From contig CM048744.1 of the NCBI GenBank assembly GCA_026315105.1, positions 316,021,270 to 316,085,269 on the forward strand: a stretch of 64,000 bases of DNA, written 5' to 3'. Under the pieces are notes generated by a model. The model saw only the letters and a program-made list of their open reading frames with translations, was not told the DNA's origin and did no database searches. Position numbers and translations under genes: made by a program. Positions within the stretch are counted from its first letter, which is position 1, and each line of letters opens with the position of its first letter. The stretch is from Locusta migratoria. Taxonomy: Eukaryota; Arthropoda; Insecta; Orthoptera; Acrididae. Shown here one piece after another: positions 31,792-42,298 of this stretch.

Positions 31792-32690
31792 AAGTACTCT
31801 GCTACCCGAGTAGCCGCTTCCTTAGTGTAGTGCACCCCTGATCTATCTAGGGGCACCCTACAATTCCCCACCCGATAACGCAGATCCAGAAATCTGCAGC
31901 CATGACTGTCACAGAGTCGGCGAAGCCTCTGGTTCAGACCCTCCACTCGGCTCCAAACCAAAGGACCCCGATCAACCCTGGGAACAATGCTACAAATCGA
32001 CAGCTCTGCTTGTACCCCGCGTGCGAAGGCAGCAGCCTTCACCAATTCCGCCAGCCGCTCGTAGGACCTGAGGATGTCCTCAGAACCCAAGCGACAAGCG
32101 TCATTGGTGCCGAAGTGAGCCACGACTTGCAGTCGACTGCACCCCGCACCGTCGATAGCCGCCGGCAAGGCCGCCTCCACATCTCGGATGAGGCCCCCCG
32201 GCAGACACACCGAGTGCACGTTGGAATTCCTTCCAGATCTGGACGCTATCTGCCTAAGGGGCTCCATCACGCGCCTAACATTGGAGCTCCCAATAACTAA
32301 TAATCCCCTCCCCCCGTGCACCTGCTCGAACCCTGCTGAAGGAGTGGCCACACTTTCACTCACAGGACGAACGGGCGTGGACGGACCTCCAGCCTCCACA
32401 TTGGCCTTCCGCCTCGAGCGACGCGAACGCCGTACAATCCGCCACTCCCCTTGCGGAGAAGGCGGCTCCACGACGTCCGGTACACCTGAAGGTGTCTCGG
32501 TAGCAGGGACAGAGAGCGAAGCGTGAGACACCTGAGGTGTCCCACTCGACGCACCAGACTCCCCACCATCGCTGCACCCCGAGACAGCAGCCTGAAGACG
32601 GCTGACCGTAGACAACAGCACGCTCAGCTGTTCGCGAACCGCGGCCAACTCCTCCTGCGTCCGCACACAACAGGCACACATCCTATCCAT
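31761..32690 (-). CDS. CR1 LINE ORF1 with SGNH esterase-like domain (309 aa)
   Basis: The frame is intact from ATG at 32690 to TAG at 31761. Residues 5-8 are CACC, followed by a heptad-like coiled-coil segment at about 10-38 and a low-complexity, basic linker with RRSRRSRRK near 87-95. Residues 130-305 resemble an SGNH hydrolase: LVIGSSNVRR (131-140, nucleophile serine region), FGTNDACR (193-200, block III asparagine) and LDRSGVHYTKEA (281-292, catalytic histidine region). Esterase-type ORF1 proteins are known in CR1 elements and have been proposed to bind membranes or lipid; the role is not settled. The end overlaps ORF2 at a run of nine Ts. Confidence 0.88.
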   Translation of the reverse strand: MDRMCACCVRTQEELAAVREQLSVLLSTVSRLQAAVSGCSDGGESGASSGTPQVSHASLSVPATETPSGVPDVVEPPSPQGEWRIVRRSRRSRRKANVEAGGPSTPVRPVSESVATPSAGFEQVHGGRGLLVIGSSNVRRVMEPLRQIASRSGRNSNVHSVCLPGGLIRDVEAALPAAIDGAGCSRLQVVAHFGTNDACRLGSEDILRSYERLAELVKAAAFARGVQAELSICSIVPRVDRGPLVWSRVEGLNQRLRRLCDSHGCRFLDLRYRVGNCRVPLDRSGVHYTKEAATRVAEYLWSAHGFFLG

Positions 32691-32887
32691 CCCATCGATA
32701 CAATTAACTGCAGAAAGTAGAAACTTAAATAATCAACTTTAAGAAGCCTAGTACTCTAATGAAGGCGGCTGGCTGCTGACTGAACTGTGGTCAGTGATAA
32801 CTACACTGTCAAATCAACAAAACTGAGTCCGGCAGCTTAGCGCTGTTAACGATGCGGCACTGGTGGCAGCTGGCACTTGTTCAGAAT

Positions 32888-33046
32888 GTTCAAATATTTG
32901 TGAATCTGTCGGACTCAAACTGCATGGTTATTAGTCCGTAGCTGACAAACTACTTAAACTAAGGTAAACTAACCTAAGGACAACACAAACATCCATGCAC
33001 GAGGGGGTCTCGAACGCCCGACGGCGAACGGCCGCGCAACTCCTTA
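32888..33046 (-). mobile_element. Second-type tRNA-derived SINE, diverged
   Basis: The body reads AAACTGCATGGTTATTAGTCC and AAGGACAACACAAACATCC; the B box is damaged (GGGTCTCGAACGCCC). It sits directly upstream of the CR1 5' end. Confidence 0.75.
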
Positions 33047-33271
33047 GCACAAATTGGTGTACTCGTGGAAATGACAGGAGGAGTTGTAGCAACCTGCCAC
33101 ACTACAACGCCACACAAACCCAAGTGCTACCAACACTAAGAGACTGACAAATGGCGCGAAACCTTATGTTGATTGGAATTGTACCTATATCGAATTTGTA
33201 CCACCTCACCCTATATGTTGTTAACCGTAAAATTACCTTCTTAGAAAAAGCATCAAACGCAGTTTTATATA

Positions 33272-33400
33272 AAACTTCCTGGCAGATTAAAATTGTGTGC
33301 CGGAACCGGGACTCGAACCTGGGACCTTTACCTTTCGCGGGCAAAGGTCCCAGGTTCGAGACCCGGTTCCGGCACACAATTTTAATCTGCCAGGAAGTTT
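33272..33400. repeat. Near-perfect hairpin of tRNA-tail type repeat
   Basis: Arms at 33272-33329 and 33343-33400 are inverted copies with one mismatch seen and no indel. Each contains GGCAGATTAAAATTGTGTGCC and a CCTGGGACCTTT block with a TTCGAACC-like box. The right flank (ATATCAGCGCACACTCCGC) extends a single copy of the family. A decayed one-armed copy lies at 53035-53100. Confidence 0.9.
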
Positions 33401-33449
33401 CATATCAGCGCACACTCCGCTGCAGAGTGAAAGTTTCATTCCAGTTTTA

Positions 33450-34100
33450 TATACTTTAACAAAAGTGTGGCACAGAAAAGTCCGTCAATTAATACAAATG
33501 CCTGGGTTTAACAATTTTTAGAGAAATGAAAGAAGCACATTGGCTAAGGTGCAGGTAAAGGAGGGAACAGATTGCGCTAGTTTTGTACAATACTAAGGAA
33601 ACTAACGAATTTTGTACTAAGGAACAGCATAAAACACATTCCTATTAAATAGCATATTTCTGCAGTGTGTGAGACCGGTACCTAAGAGGCATTACAGGGG
33701 AACATTGATCGGATACAAGAAACGATTAAAGGATGATTTGACCGTCGGAAGAGCGTTATGTACGAACAGAAAACATTTATGATTCAAATACAGACGTAGC
33801 CGACCAACGTATAAAGTTTTCACACCAAATTACCGTATCGATATGTTACAACCCCTACGTATCACTCCTATATGGTCACAAAGAAAAAATTAGATTCAGT
33901 ACAGCACGCACAGAGACATTTCAGTAATTATTCTTTCAGGGCTTCATAAATGAATAGAAAGAGACAAATAGTAATTTAATTAGTACATGCACTTCACCGT
34001 GGAATGCTGTGTATAGATGTAGATGGCAAATGGAAGTTGAAGCTGTAATGTTAACCGATCCCTGTAATTCTGTCAGTCTGGCATCACGTCGTTGCTTTCC
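33450..34100. other. No recognisable gene
   Basis: About 650 bases of AT-rich sequence with no supported coding region or repeat that I recognise. Confidence 0.5.
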
Positions 34101-34108
34101 GTGTTTAT

Positions 34109-34629
34109 AGCTTCTTTATCTGGCACGTTGATTTATGATTCCGCAAGGAGCACTTAATTAGTTATGGATAGCTTAATTTCACTGACAGAACTTCTTTTCG
34201 ATGGTACTTCAGAATTTCTTGAAGTTGCCGAGATCCCACTAACGTATTTTACGTTTCTAGGTGGAACGTATTACATTTCCGGCGACCGTTATTTTACTTT
34301 AACTGATTATCGCAGTTCTGCAATTATAGGCCGCTGCCTTGATCGCAGTGCCTAGGTACTCTTTATATAACAAAGAGGGATGACCACTGCGATCAAGACG
34401 GCGGCCTATACATTCAGAACTGCGATAATCAGTTAAAGTAAATAACGGTTGACGGAAATATAATACGTTCCACCTATAAACGTAAAACACGTTAGTGGGA
34501 TCTCGGCAACTTCAATAAATTCTAAAGTACCATCGAAAAGACGTTCTGTCAGTGAAATTAAGCTACCCATCACTCTTTAATTATGTGCTCATTGCGGAAT
34601 CAAAAATCAACTTGCCAGATAAAGCAGCT
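34109..34629. repeat. Long palindrome, about 243-bp arms
   Basis: Arms at 34109-34350 and 34385-34629 pair along their full length around a 34-base loop. Mismatches and small indels are spread evenly, for example CTTGATCGCAGTG against CACTGCGATCAAG near the loop. Open frames on either strand are by-products of the symmetry. No transposon ends or hammerhead core were recognised. Confidence 0.88.
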
Positions 34630-34639
34630 TCACAAATTA

Positions 34640-36597
34640 TATTTCAATGGCTTTTATTTTTTAATTAGCTTGGAAGACTTAAAAGATACAGAACAAGGCG
34701 AGTTCTATCCATTCCTGCTCATTTAGTTACTTCATGCGATCACCTTCAGAGGACTGCTCACAGCTGAAAGGCTGAACTCTCTTTGATACCTCCTGTCACC
34801 TATCACTCTCTATGCTGTTCTGTACCACGTCCTCGTTGCTGCCCTCTTTCATTTGGTGTTCTTGTTGGTGAAATCCGTGGATTTCAAAGGTCGCCTGTGG
34901 CTTTCCATTCGAACACGTCCGGCCTATTTACACCTGTAACGTTTGGTCTGTTGTAGATTTCATTATGCTCACTGTTGTGCCCCATCCTCCACTTTCCAGT
35001 CATATCATCTTGTAACTCGGAAGAGATTTCCTGCTCGTTTCGGAACCGTATAGCCAAGCATAGTATCAGATTTATATAGTTCGAAATTCCTTGAGAGACT
35101 GGGTGATTTCAAAAGCTGATTCAGAGTATGATCAATTTGCTGTTTGAAACCTCGCTTTAACCCTTTAATGTATTACTTTTTATTTGAAGCTTTAAAAACT
35201 ACCACGATTAATGTATAGTGCGTATATAATGAGAAAAATGTTGGGAAAAAATCCTTAAAATTATTATGGACCACTAGCAACAAAAAGGTTCATAGCTGGT
35301 CCGCTATATAGTGCTTCATGATGTACCCGATGTAGTAAATGTCACTATTATGCCTATTATCTTTCCACAAAGTAAATCATAACGCAACAGTAGTATGTGA
35401 TTGACTACTTTTACATGGCAAGGGATAAATACTAATGTAAACAAGAGTGCAGCTGTTCTCATCGCCAATGGTGCCCTAACTCTAAGAAGTAAATAGTATG
35501 TCTATGTTTGGTTTCCATATTATTTAGTCCACTCCTGTAAGTGTTCTGTGAAGTAAACATATTCCATATCATGACTTAAATTTAAGTTGTTCGTGTCTGT
35601 AATCCATTGGTATTCAATCGAACTGACAAATTTCTACATTAGTATTAATATTAGTAGTACTCCATGTTCAACTCATTTTATTCTATTATATATATTTGTT
35701 TTCTACATGAAGAGTAGTTAGTCTTTCCTGCTGTTAACGGTAATGTGTCTTTTTCACTCAATGAAATTAACATGGGTGCATTATCATGATCATGTTGAGC
35801 ACTACAGAGGACTGAATGGCAGCCACTTCAGCTGCATTGTTTCACATTTATTGTGTTGCGACCGGTTTAATGTCATCGACACGACGTTCTAGACTACTGC
35901 TTAACGCTATGACATAAATTGTGCGGTTGTCATATGTTTTGTTAGGAACCAAACACAGAAACAACGTTCACAAACATTCTACCGGTCGCGTGGCGGATAA
36001 ATGGCGAGAAGGTGTGGCATGCTGCCTACAATAATTAGTTTAGATGATCTGGTGACTATTAGTCGCTAAACGATAATACCATGGAAGGATGTAAGTACTT
36101 GTGACATAAAAGAAGAGTGATTTTCGTAGAGATTTCGAATTATTTGCTTTTTCCTGTTAACCCAACCTGCCAATCTCATCTTGAAATGTCTCATTCTTCT
36201 TTGGCGCAGTTTTCTGTATCTCTAAATTCAATTCCTTCATTTACGTGTATTCGCAAGGACTCGCATTCGGGAGGAGGACGACGATCATAGGGTCATCCAG
36301 ATTTAGGTTTTCCGTGACTTTCCAAAATTACTCCAGGTAAATGCGGGGATGGTTCTTTTCATTATCAACGGCCGACATCCTTTTTCATCCATACCATAAA
36401 CAGTCAGAACTTGAACTACTTCTCTAATGACCACGCAGTTAAAGATACGTTAAAAATCCATTTTTAACGTAGACATATATTTATACTGCATGGTAACTCA
36501 TTCGGCAAAAAAGTAGGCAAATTTTTCAAAATACGTAGGGAGTACTTGGTCCTTTACGTTGTTCAGGGACATTTGTCACTTTCTAAACTGTTGATCA
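34640..36597. other. Long stretch without a gene; one possible decayed hammerhead-like site
   Basis: Nearly 2 kb with no supported coding sequence. Near 35850-35890 the minus strand reads GATGACATTAAACCGGTCGC followed by AATAAA, like the trailing half of the 40.15-kb motif with GAAAC changed to TAAAC. Otherwise AT-rich and unremarkable. Confidence 0.45.
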
Positions 36598-36757
36598 AAT
36601 GTTTGTAAAATTGTTGGATCAAACTGCTATGGTCATCAGTCCCTCGACTTACAAATAAACTGACACTAAGGACTGCACATACTCAAGACCAAGGGAGGAT
36701 TCGAACCTCAGGAGTCTGTAGCATGATGCTTTAGACCACGCGGTCACTCCCAGGCGG
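36598..36757 (-). mobile_element. Diverged tRNA-derived SINE
   Basis: Body ATCAAACTGCTATGGTCATCAG and a GGGAGGATTCGAACCTC B box on the complement are clear; the head is eroded near GACCACGCGGTCACTCC. Confidence 0.78.
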
Positions 36758-36759
36758 CA

Positions 36760-37475
36760 AAAATGTTGATTTTATGTAAAACATTATTGCTATATTCAGC
36801 ATGATAGCTGAATGAACGTTAATTTTTTTAATAAGAGTATCGTTCCAATTTCCAAAGATTCATTTCATTATTAATACTCTTATTATTTCAGTAATGATTA
36901 CCAGTGTCATTGAGAAATGTACGAAAGACGTAAGAGAAGCTCCCAAATAATACCAAGTAAAAACTGGTAACTATACTCGCTAAACCCGAGCGAGTTTACT
37001 TATTCCTGGAGTCATATAAGAAGGCGCTTCCGTGGAGCGATAGGGTAAGCGTGGAGGAGAGGTGCTACGGCCGAACGCCAACAGTGAAGCCTGCGGAAGA
37101 AACATCGCATAGCTGCCGGCTAGCCACGCGCTTCATGTTGAACACTATTGGCTGTCATTGCGGTAATGGAGGGGGATGCGCAGAACGGCTGAAAACTGGG
37201 TCGCCTTCGTAGCTGACACCAACTATAGTCTTTTAACACACTGGATTCGCATTGGAAAGGGCCATGGTTCAACAAAACGCCCGGCCATCCAGATTTGAAT
37301 TTTCCGTGATATCTTTGAATCACTCCAGAAATAAGCCGAGATGGTTCCTTGTAAAGGTCGAGGCCTATTTAATTACCCGTCCTTCATGAAAAACATTCAT
37401 AGTTAGTGATATCTTTGAATTTTCCGGTTTTTTATCAACACAGTCTCTGGACCTAACACCATTACAATAACATCG
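36760..37475. other. No recognisable gene
   Basis: About 700 bases without a supported gene. A short direct similarity (GAATTTTCCGTGAT/CACTCC) occurs near 37300 and 36310. Confidence 0.45.
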
Positions 37476-37479
37476 TTTC

Positions 37480-37572
37480 TTGGTCTTCAGTCTGGAGACT
37501 GCTTTTATGCAGCTCCCCATGCTACTTTATCATGATCGAAGCTCTTCATCTCCTCATGAGTGCGGCTACTGA
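37480..37572 (-). mobile_element. RTE LINE 3' terminal fragment
   Basis: GGTCTTCAGTCTGGAGACTG and CTTCATCTCCTCATGAG match, on the minus strand, the last 90 or so bases of the RTE family before its CAA tail. It abuts the 3' end of a CR1 copy. Confidence 0.8.
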
Positions 37573-39168
37573 CATCTACATCTACATACATACTCCACAA
37601 CACCACCATAAATTGCGTGGCGGAGGGTACACTGTATCATTACTAGGCATTTCCTTTCGTATTCCACTCCTAAATAGAACGAGGGAAAAAAGAATGTCTG
37701 TATGCTCCCATACGAGCCCTAATTTCTCTTTTATTGTCTTTGTGACCTTTATGCAAAATGTAAGTAGGTGGCAGGAAAGTCTTTCTACACTCACCTTCAA
37801 ATTCCGGCCATCTAAATTTCCTCAACAGAATTTCTCGAAAAGAACGTCGTCTTTCCTCCAGCGATCCCCATTTGAATTCCGGGAGCATTTTTGTGACACT
37901 CTCGCATTGTTCGAACCTATCAGTAACCAACCTAGCTGCTCGTCTCTGAACTGCTTCCATGTCTTCCTTTAAACTTATCTGCTACGGGTCCCAAACACTT
38001 GATCAATACTCAGACGTGGTCGTACAAGTGTTTTATACGCGGTCTCGTTTACAGGTGAAGTACATCTTCCCGAAATTCTCCCAATAAACCGAAGTCAGCT
38101 GTCCGCCTTACAACTGTCCTTACATGTTCGTTCCATTTCATGTCGCTCTGCAATGTTACGCCCAGATATTTGAACGATGCGATTGAATCAAGACGCTCAC
38201 TATTAATTCGGTATTCGAACATTATGGGTTTGTGTTTCCTAGTCATGTGAATCACCTTACATCTACATCTACATAGATACTCTGCAAATCACATCTAAGT
38301 GCCTGGCAGAGGGTTCATTAAACACTTTCATAACTTTTCTCTACCGTTCCATTCTCCAATAGCGCGCGGGAAGAAAGAACACCTAAATCGTTCCGTTTTC
38401 GATCTGATTTCTCTTATTTTATTGGGATGGTCGCGTCTCCCTTAGTAGGTTGGTGCTAGCAAAATATTTTCACACTTAGAAGTAAAAGTCGGCGATTGAA
38501 ACTTCGGAAACAGATCACGCCGCAATGAATAACGTCTTTCTTTTAATGATTTCCACCCCAACTCGTGCAACATTTCCGTGACACTTTCCTCCCCGTAACG
38601 TGATAAAACAAAACGAGCTGCCCTTCTCTGAACCTTCTCAATGTCTTCCGTCTGTCCCACCTGGTGAGGTTCCCACAAGGGGCAACAGTACTCCAGGTGA
38701 GGACGCACACGTGTGATGTTGGCAGTCTCTTTGGTGGAGCTGGTCCATCTTCGAAGCGTTCTGCCAATGGAACGCAACCTCTGGTTCGCCTTCCCCACAA
38801 TATGTTGTACATTTAGAGCTAGCTGCCATTATCCACACAAATTTTGTGTAAGTTGTCAATTAAAGAGGACACCCTCCAATACTCCACAGCATCATCAGCA
38901 TACAGCAGCAAATTATAAGTTACTGTGTCCATCAGATCATTTATATAGATAGTAAAAAATAGCGGTCACATGACACTCCCTGGCGCACGCTTGACGATAC
39001 TCTCGTCTCTGATGAATACTCGCCATCGAGAAAAACGTACTGCGTTCTATTATTTAAAAAGTCTTCCATCCAGTCACAAATCTGTGGAACTATTCTATAT
39101 ACTCGTATCTCCGTTAGCAGTCTGCAGTGTGGTACCGAGTCAAATGCCTTTTTAAAATCGAGAAATCT
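37573..39168 (-). mobile_element. CR1 family A fragment interrupted by CR1 family B
   Basis: Segments 37573-38260 and 38806-39168 are collinear with the CR1 copy at 29031-32875 (C-terminal region, then the RT block with KAFDSVPHCRLLTE and NRTQYVFLDGE). Stops and small deletions abound. A second CR1 family (38261-38805) splits it at the position following ATCACCTTAC. Confidence 0.85.
38261..38805 (-). mobile_element. CR1 family B, 5'-truncated insertion
   Basis: The 3' end at 38261 has the hexamer repeat ATCTACATCTACAT and the CTGGCAGAGGGTTCAT block. Coding piece 38442-38798 reads LRSIGRTLRRWTSSTKETAN and then LEYCCPLWEPHQV and RRAARFVLSRY, the ORF2 C-terminal region. It is 5' truncated at about 38805. 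A second copy lies at 40796-41405. Confidence 0.82.
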
Positions 39169-39189
39169 GCTTACAGTATTCGTCGACAA

Positions 39190-39780
39190 CTGTTATGGGG
39201 TAGGCCTAATCTTTCTCACATCTTTTTCATTCGCTAAAATATGAATTCCAACATAGTGATCATTAGAAGCACGAAATCTCTATACAGATGTAACTCTTCC
39301 GTGTCCTGTTAATCGCACCCGCTACAGTTACTACAACACGTTTAGGGCCGCTTTGCAAACGAGAACATTCCGAAACGTTTTCATAGCCTTTTCTTTTGTT
39401 ACTTTACAAGAAAATTTACAGGGGGCTCGCTCGTAGCTTCCATTAACCCTTTTGCGAGGGAACACGGAACGCAAATAAAAATAATCAGCGAACTCCCGCC
39501 AAGCGGCGGGAACAAAACGTCTGCGCCCCGCCCCGAAATGATTGCGAGCGGAAATAATTGCAGCGGCCGCGGGATCTGAAACACGACGCTAATTTCGAGC
39601 ATTTAATTTGCCGGCGTGAGCACGGAAAGCGGCGCCTGTTCGCTCGCATTAATTAGGTGTGTAATCACGGCGGGCCGCCAATAATCGCAGCCTGGCAGGC
39701 AGCAGCGCGCCGGAGAGACGGCCACCTCACAGCCGCGAGGCTGCGAGCACCGGTGACGTCAGCAGACTGCTCCCTTACGT
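39190..39780. other. CpG-rich patch with homeodomain-type TAATTA sites
   Basis: From about 39420 to 39760 the sequence is CpG-rich and includes AATAATTGCAGCGGCCGCGG, TTAATTTGCCGG and CATTAATTAGGTGTGTAATC. I find no frame with a domain and no repeat match within the window. A CpG island or conserved regulatory element is possible. Confidence 0.4.
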
Positions 39781-40148
39781 CCACAAACATTTGAACATTT
39801 GGACGCCCGTTACCCCACGCGCTGAGGGATCTGATGCGTCAGATTGCGTGTAAACACTTGTTGGGTTACACAAGTGCCTTCTTAAGCCCGTTCTAGACGG
39901 GCAGTGAGAGATTACAAGATTACCCAGGATGCACCGCTTTCGCCGGCCGCTTACCGTGTAGAAATGTCCACTTGCACAAGATGTAGACGAATGGATCCTA
40001 TTCTCACGCTCATGCAGGTGCAGGCGAAGGAGTGGGAAGACCAGCTGATGAACGAAGCTAAGTCGCAAATTTGTTCTTGCTCAAAGGACCGAAGTTGTTC
40101 GACTTTATAGTTTGCAGCCAAGATCCGTTCTATTCATGAGGATGGCCG

Positions 40149-40178
40149 GTTTCGACGTTCCTTAGACGTCATCTTCCG
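40149..40178 (-). ncRNA. Hammerhead-ribozyme-like core
   Basis: On the minus strand CGGAAGA (one change from CTGAAGA) is followed by a five-base-pair stem II, GACGT and ACGTC closing CTAAGGA, then GAAAC and CGGCCATC. The layout is nearly the same as the motif at 41796. Confidence 0.5.
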
Positions 40179-40273
40179 AAACATTAAACAAAGTTTTTAC
40201 AAAATCTAAACATAAATTTATCCATGTTATTGAATTGTTCTGAGGTCTGCAACTGGATTATAAACTTTTTTAA

Positions 40274-40732
40274 AATAATTAATGCTGCAACAGTCACTTT
40301 TTACTAATATTTTTATTGGCAGGACGCGTTTCGGCAGCACGCTGCCATCACCGGGTGCATTTTTACAGTTACTGGTTCATTATTGTTTTCTTATGTTTTG
40401 TGTTGTGAATGACAGTGAGGCTATGTTTGGACATATATCAAGAAGATATAGCTATTTTTAGTATTATGTTTCATCATTATAGTTTTGGATTATACAACAC
40501 TACAATAATCGAAAAACTATATTGATGAAACATAATACTAAAAATAGCTATAACTTCCTGAACAGGTTAAAATGTCCAACCATAACCTCACTGTCATCCA
40601 CAACACAAAACATAATAAAACAATAATGAACCAGTAACTGTAAAAATGCACCCGGTGATGGCAGCGTGCTGCAGAAACGCGTTGTGCTAATAAAAATATT
40701 AGTAAAACGTGACTGCTGCAGCATTAATTATT
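40274..40732. repeat. Long palindrome with hammerhead-like blocks in both arms
   Basis: Arms at 40274-40494 and 40506-40732 pair from AATAATTAATGCTGCA outward to the 11-base centre. Each arm contains a GTGATGGCAGCGTGCTGC stem followed by GAAAC and GCG (minus strand 40352-40326, plus strand 40654-40681). The leading box is GTGATGG rather than CTGATGA, so catalytic ability is doubtful. Confidence 0.75.
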
Positions 40733-40795
40733 CAAATAAATATATGAATAAATAAATCTGCTGAACTTCAATTACACGACAAATGTCAAACCTTT

Positions 40796-41405
40796 AGGTC
40801 GTAAATTCTACCAAATACCTAGGAGTTACAATTACGAACAACCTAGAGTGGTTAGAACACACAGAAAATATTGTGGGGAAGGTGAACGAAAGGTTATGTT
40901 TCATTGGTAGAACGCTTCGAAGATGCAACAGCTCGACCAAGGAGACTGCCTACATCACACTTGTGCGTCCTCTCCTGGAGTACTGTTGCCCAGTGTGGGA
41001 CCCTCACCAGGTGGCATTGACGGATGATATTGAGAAGGTTCAGAGAAGGGCAGCTTGTTTTGTTTTATCACGTTTCAGGGGAAGGAGAGAAGCGTCACGG
41101 AAATGTTGCACGATTTGAGGTGGAAATCATTAAAAGAATAACGTTATTCGGGCGGCGAATCTATTTGCAAAATTTCAGTCACCGACTTTTACTTCTGAAT
41201 GTGAAAATATTTTTCTAGCACCCACCTACATGGGGAGACATGACCACCCAATAAAATAAAATAAATCAGATCGAAAACGGAACGATTTAGGTGTTCTTTC
41301 TTCTCGCGCGCTATTAGGGAATGGAACGGTAGAGAAAGGTTAGGAAAGTGGTTAATGAACCCTCTGCCAGGCACTTAAATGGAATTTTCAATGTATATGT
41401 AGATT
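40796..41405 (+). mobile_element. CR1 family B fragment, plus strand
   Basis: The frame around 40802-41090 reads NSTKYLGVTITNNLEWLEH, GRTLRRCNSSTKETAYITLV and RPLLEYCCPVWDPHQ. Further frames carry RRAACFVLSRF and, near 41215, the APTYMGRHD-like end. The 3' end has CCTCTGCCAGGCACTTAAAT and a hexamer-like tail. It is 5' truncated with frameshifts. Confidence 0.82.
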
Positions 41406-41415
41406 TACCAAACGT

Positions 41416-41748
41416 AATAACAAACATTTTTATCTCTATGTAACAAAAATACGGGTACATATCTTCAACAACTCTCAATATCACATCTCATGTAGGCCTT
41501 AGCTATTTCCTATCATTACAAATTGCTTGGTACAATTCCAGGCATTTATACAGATGTGAAATACAAACAATGATGGTAGAGTTGTATACATCATTGTTTG
41601 TATTTTACATCTGTATAAATGAATGCAATTGTACCAAGAAATTAGTAATTACAGGAAATAGCTAAGGCCTACATGAGATGTGACACTGAGTGGTACAGGA
41701 GATATGTACCCATAGTTTATTTATATAGATAAAACATTTTTTGTTATT
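41416..41748. repeat. Palindrome with 160-bp arms and no net indel
   Basis: Arms at 41416-41575 and 41589-41748 pair symmetrically around a 13-base loop. The inner 60 bases are almost perfect (ATTTATACAGATGTGAAATA against its complement). It lies just upstream of the hammerhead-like core at 41796 and may be part of the same element. Confidence 0.88.
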
Positions 41749-41795
41749 ATATTTGGCAACTGAGTTCTTTTGCAAAAGCTTTAAGTTTAATAGAT

Positions 41796-41825
41796 CAGAA
41801 AATGACGTCCAATACACGTCGAAAC
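41796..41825 (+). ncRNA. Hammerhead-ribozyme-like core (decayed)
   Basis: CAGAAAA stands in place of CTGAAGA, followed by stem II GACGT and ACGTC closing CCAATAC-type loop sequence, then GAAAC and AGGTCATCC. Two core changes suggest that it is a fossil relative of the 40149-40178 motif. Confidence 0.4.
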
Positions 41826-42298
41826 AGGTCATCCTAATTAATAAGACGCCATTTTATTTGGAAACCTGTATAAATTGATTCTGCATCGCCCCAACTAACC
41901 ATGAGTTCCATATACGATTTTTATTGAGTACAGGAATATATCTGGTGATGGCGATGATGATTCCGTGTGGCATTTTTCCCCGTTAGACCCCAGCAGGGAA
42001 CGTGTTCGGCCTGCCTGCTGCAAGTCTGTAGGTGACGCAACTTGGACGACTTGGCTTCGACTGGGAAGGGACTGATCTGTAGCCATTTACTTGCTCTTTA
42101 TATACTTATTTTTTAAGATACATTTTACTACGTTGGAAAGAGCATTACTAGTGTGTGGTGTGCGTAAAGCATAGGTCATATGGTCCGATGAATAAGTAAC
42201 CCGTCGGAAAACTGCGCCCATATATCCGTCTAAAATCTGATTGGCACTTACTAGTAGACTCAGTCCGCCAAAAGCCTCCAGCTATTTTATTATAATTA

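Larger units (their letters stand above)
29031..32875 (-). mobile_element. CR1-clade LINE (family A), near full length
   Basis: On the minus strand the element has a 5' leader (32691-32875), ORF1 (32690-31761), ORF2 pieces (31791-29102) and a 3' end with a (ATGTAG)-type repeat at 29031-29049. The SGNH-type ORF1, the RT motif GVPQGSVIGPLLFSIYIND and the short hexamer 3' repeat place it in CR1. It carries two ORF2 stops, one deletion in RT and a changed endonuclease residue. A related truncated copy lies at 37573-39168. Confidence 0.92.
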
